Assembly (NCBI GenBank): GCA_003354225.1
Contig: PIVH01000219.1
Location: 1 to 6,902 of the forward strand
Length of the DNA stretch: 6,902 bases
Origin: Globobulimina sp.
Taxonomy: Eukaryota; Foraminifera; Rotaliida
Reading direction: 5' to 3'
The translations under genes were made by a program, and so were the position numbers. Under the pieces are notes generated by a model. It saw only the letters and a program-made list of their open reading frames with translations, was not told where the DNA came from and searched no databases. Below are positions 5,734 to 6,902 of this stretch, one piece after another; the first letter of the stretch is position 1; each line of letters opens with the position of its first letter.

Positions 5734-6849
5734 TCAACTGCTTTCCCCAGACTTCTTATATAGAATAATATAGATAGGAACCGCATGATAATCCCGATTA
5801 ATAACAAAAATTGTTGGATTTCGCACATCATTCACCAACGAATCATACATTTGCGGTGCCTTAACCATGGACGAATTGCCTAAGCAATACTTGCCAGTAA
5901 TCACTTTACAGGCCAACATTGCATAAATTCCAGACTCTGCGTCTTTTTTTGAATAACCCGCCGCCGTTCTGGCATCTTTTGCAAAATATGAGCCTTTCCC
6001 ATACATATAACGTCGGTTATAGTCTCTGTTGAAGCCGTTCACTATGATTTTCTCGATATTCTCAAGCGACGTGCCATGGAACAAAATCCTCTCTCTTTCA
6101 GATATATCGTCCATTGTAATTGTACTCAATATATTTTCATAGATTAATAAGTTTTGTTTCACATTTTTCTCAATTTTATAAATAGAAACCAGCTCAATCT
6201 TTAAACCGTACATTGTCGACCAAAACAAGCGCCGTATTGTGTGTCCCCGCTCCTCCATATTTAATGGCAGCATACCCGCAGAATCTACACATTTCGCCAA
6301 AGGTAACAGTTTTTTATCAATTTTATGCGCATAGTTTACCTCCAAATATATCTCACAACGCGTGGCTGCAAAATAATCACTTAACATTTTGTTTTCTCGC
6401 AATAGCACCTTTTGTGCGTTTTGGTCAAACAAAAATAGTGTTTGCGCTCTGATTGGGATGGAATGAGTGTCTTTAATCATGGTTTTGAGCCGGAGGATGG
6501 TGTGGGAATATTTAATGTCACTGTTAAGTTTTAATTGGCGACCTTTGTATTGAATACTTATAATTGATTCGCTGTGGTCAGATCGGATACGCATTTTGAG
6601 CAACAAAGTTTGTCCACTCGATATTCCATAATCTGACAGCGTTAAATGGCTTTTTGTCAATGGTTTCAAATTAGGAATACAGAGTTTGAAGACTTCAGAG
6701 TTGAGATTGATTTTAGAAGCTGCTTTTTCTGTTAGTTGTTTGATGGTCGCTGTAGCTTCTATTTGTATTTCAATCGTCCTTTTCTTTCGGTTTAGATGTT
6801 TCGGACAAACACTATGTTGTATTCGTGGAACAAGGGTTTTGATTGGTGA
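5734..6849 (-). CDS. Tandem ubiquitin-like / PARP mono-ADP-ribosyltransferase-like protein, 5' end missing
   Basis: The frame is open from 6849 (after a TAG at 6850-6852) to the stop at 5734-5736, 371 residues. Two ubiquitin-like domains are visible. The first is at about 23-88 (RTIEIQI, then TLSDYGI at 70-76, then LLLKMR). The second is at about 96-171 (IISIQY, an I-x-x-LK-x-x-I helix, then EIYLEV). A PARP catalytic domain follows (about 205-365) with FHGT (H258), the donor loop MYGKGSYFA (Y288), an AAGYS stretch and a final NPTIFV. The third triad position is Ile347 in place of Glu, the H-Y-I form typical of mono-ADP-ribosyltransferases. No ATG precedes the first ubiquitin-like domain; the first in-frame ATG is at 6594 and would cut that domain off. 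The true start is therefore probably in an upstream exon beyond the window. The exon border within 6780-6849 is uncertain. Confidence 0.9.
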   Translation of the reverse strand, partial: SPIKTLVPRIQHSVCPKHLNRKKRTIEIQIEATATIKQLTEKAASKINLNSEVFKLCIPNLKPLTKSHLTLSDYGISSGQTLLLKMRIRSDHSESIISIQYKGRQLKLNSDIKYSHTILRLKTMIKDTHSIPIRAQTLFLFDQNAQKVLLRENKMLSDYFAATRCEIYLEVNYAHKIDKKLLPLAKCVDSAGMLPLNMEERGHTIRRLFWSTMYGLKIELVSIYKIEKNVKQNLLIYENILSTITMDDISERERILFHGTSLENIEKIIVNGFNRDYNRRYMYGKGSYFAKDARTAAGYSKKDAESGIYAMLACKVITGKYCLGNSSMVKAPQMYDSLVNDVRNPTIFVINRDYHAVPIYIILYKKSGESS

Positions 6850-6866
6850 CTAATTTAATTGTTGTT

Positions 6867-6901
6867 TATTTATTATATGTTTCAAAAACTATCTCTTCAG
6901 T
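6867..6901 (-). other. Possible tail of an upstream minus-strand gene or exon
   Basis: At the right edge one minus-strand frame reads 11 residues (TEEIVFETYNK) to a TAA at 6867-6869. It could be the end of another gene, the edge of an exon of the ubiquitin-like/PARP gene, or chance. It is too short to decide. Confidence 0.15.
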
Positions 6902-6902
6902 T

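Noticed and set aside
1-6902. Giant-virus or bacterial origin of the window
   Set aside because: High coding density fits both, but the GT-AG intron, PSMD9 and the divergent gene layout favour a nuclear genome. No viral hallmark gene or bacterial operon signals are present.

Overview
The window looks like nuclear DNA from a compact, AT-rich microbial eukaryote (protist). It carries a 26S proteasome assembly chaperone interrupted by a 49-nt GT-AG spliceosomal intron. It also carries an alkaline ceramidase, a PAP2/LPP lipid phosphatase and a ubiquitin-like/PARP fusion, all with the standard genetic code. About 87% of the window is coding, and most gaps between genes are 27-80 bp. The lineage is not resolved. 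The N-terminal motif of the small SPRY-like protein reminds me of protein families in rhizarian protists such as foraminifera, but that is recollection only.

Layout from left to right. (1) 1-265: a palindrome-rich non-coding stretch with two poly-C runs, downstream of a minus-strand gene. (2) 266-1486, minus: PAP2-type lipid phosphate phosphatase. (3) 1534-2148, minus: a 204-residue SPRY-like protein of unknown role. (4) 2220-3518, minus: a CapA/PGA_cap-type metallophosphatase-fold protein, closely bacterial in its motifs. (5) 3598-4369, minus: PSMD9/Nas2 in two exons, intron 4210-4258. (6) A 27-bp divergent spacer. (7) 4397-5404, plus: alkaline ceramidase. (8) 5405-5733: an AT-rich gap between convergent gene ends. 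(9) 5734 to at least about 6780 (frame open to 6849), minus: a protein with two ubiquitin-like domains and a PARP catalytic domain. Its true 5' end is missing; no in-frame ATG precedes the first ubiquitin-like domain.

Two loose functional themes appear. Ceramidase and lipid phosphate phosphatase act at neighbouring steps of sphingolipid and phospholipid turnover. PSMD9 and the ubiquitin-like/PARP protein both touch ubiquitin-proteasome biology. Neighbouring eukaryotic genes need not be functionally linked, so this is weak inference.

I found no clearly new multi-gene system. The items most worth a second look are the concealed intron, the hidden upstream ubiquitin-like domain, the bacterial-type CapA gene with its rearranged tail, the altered His spacing in the ceramidase, and the poly-C/inverted-repeat block at the left edge.
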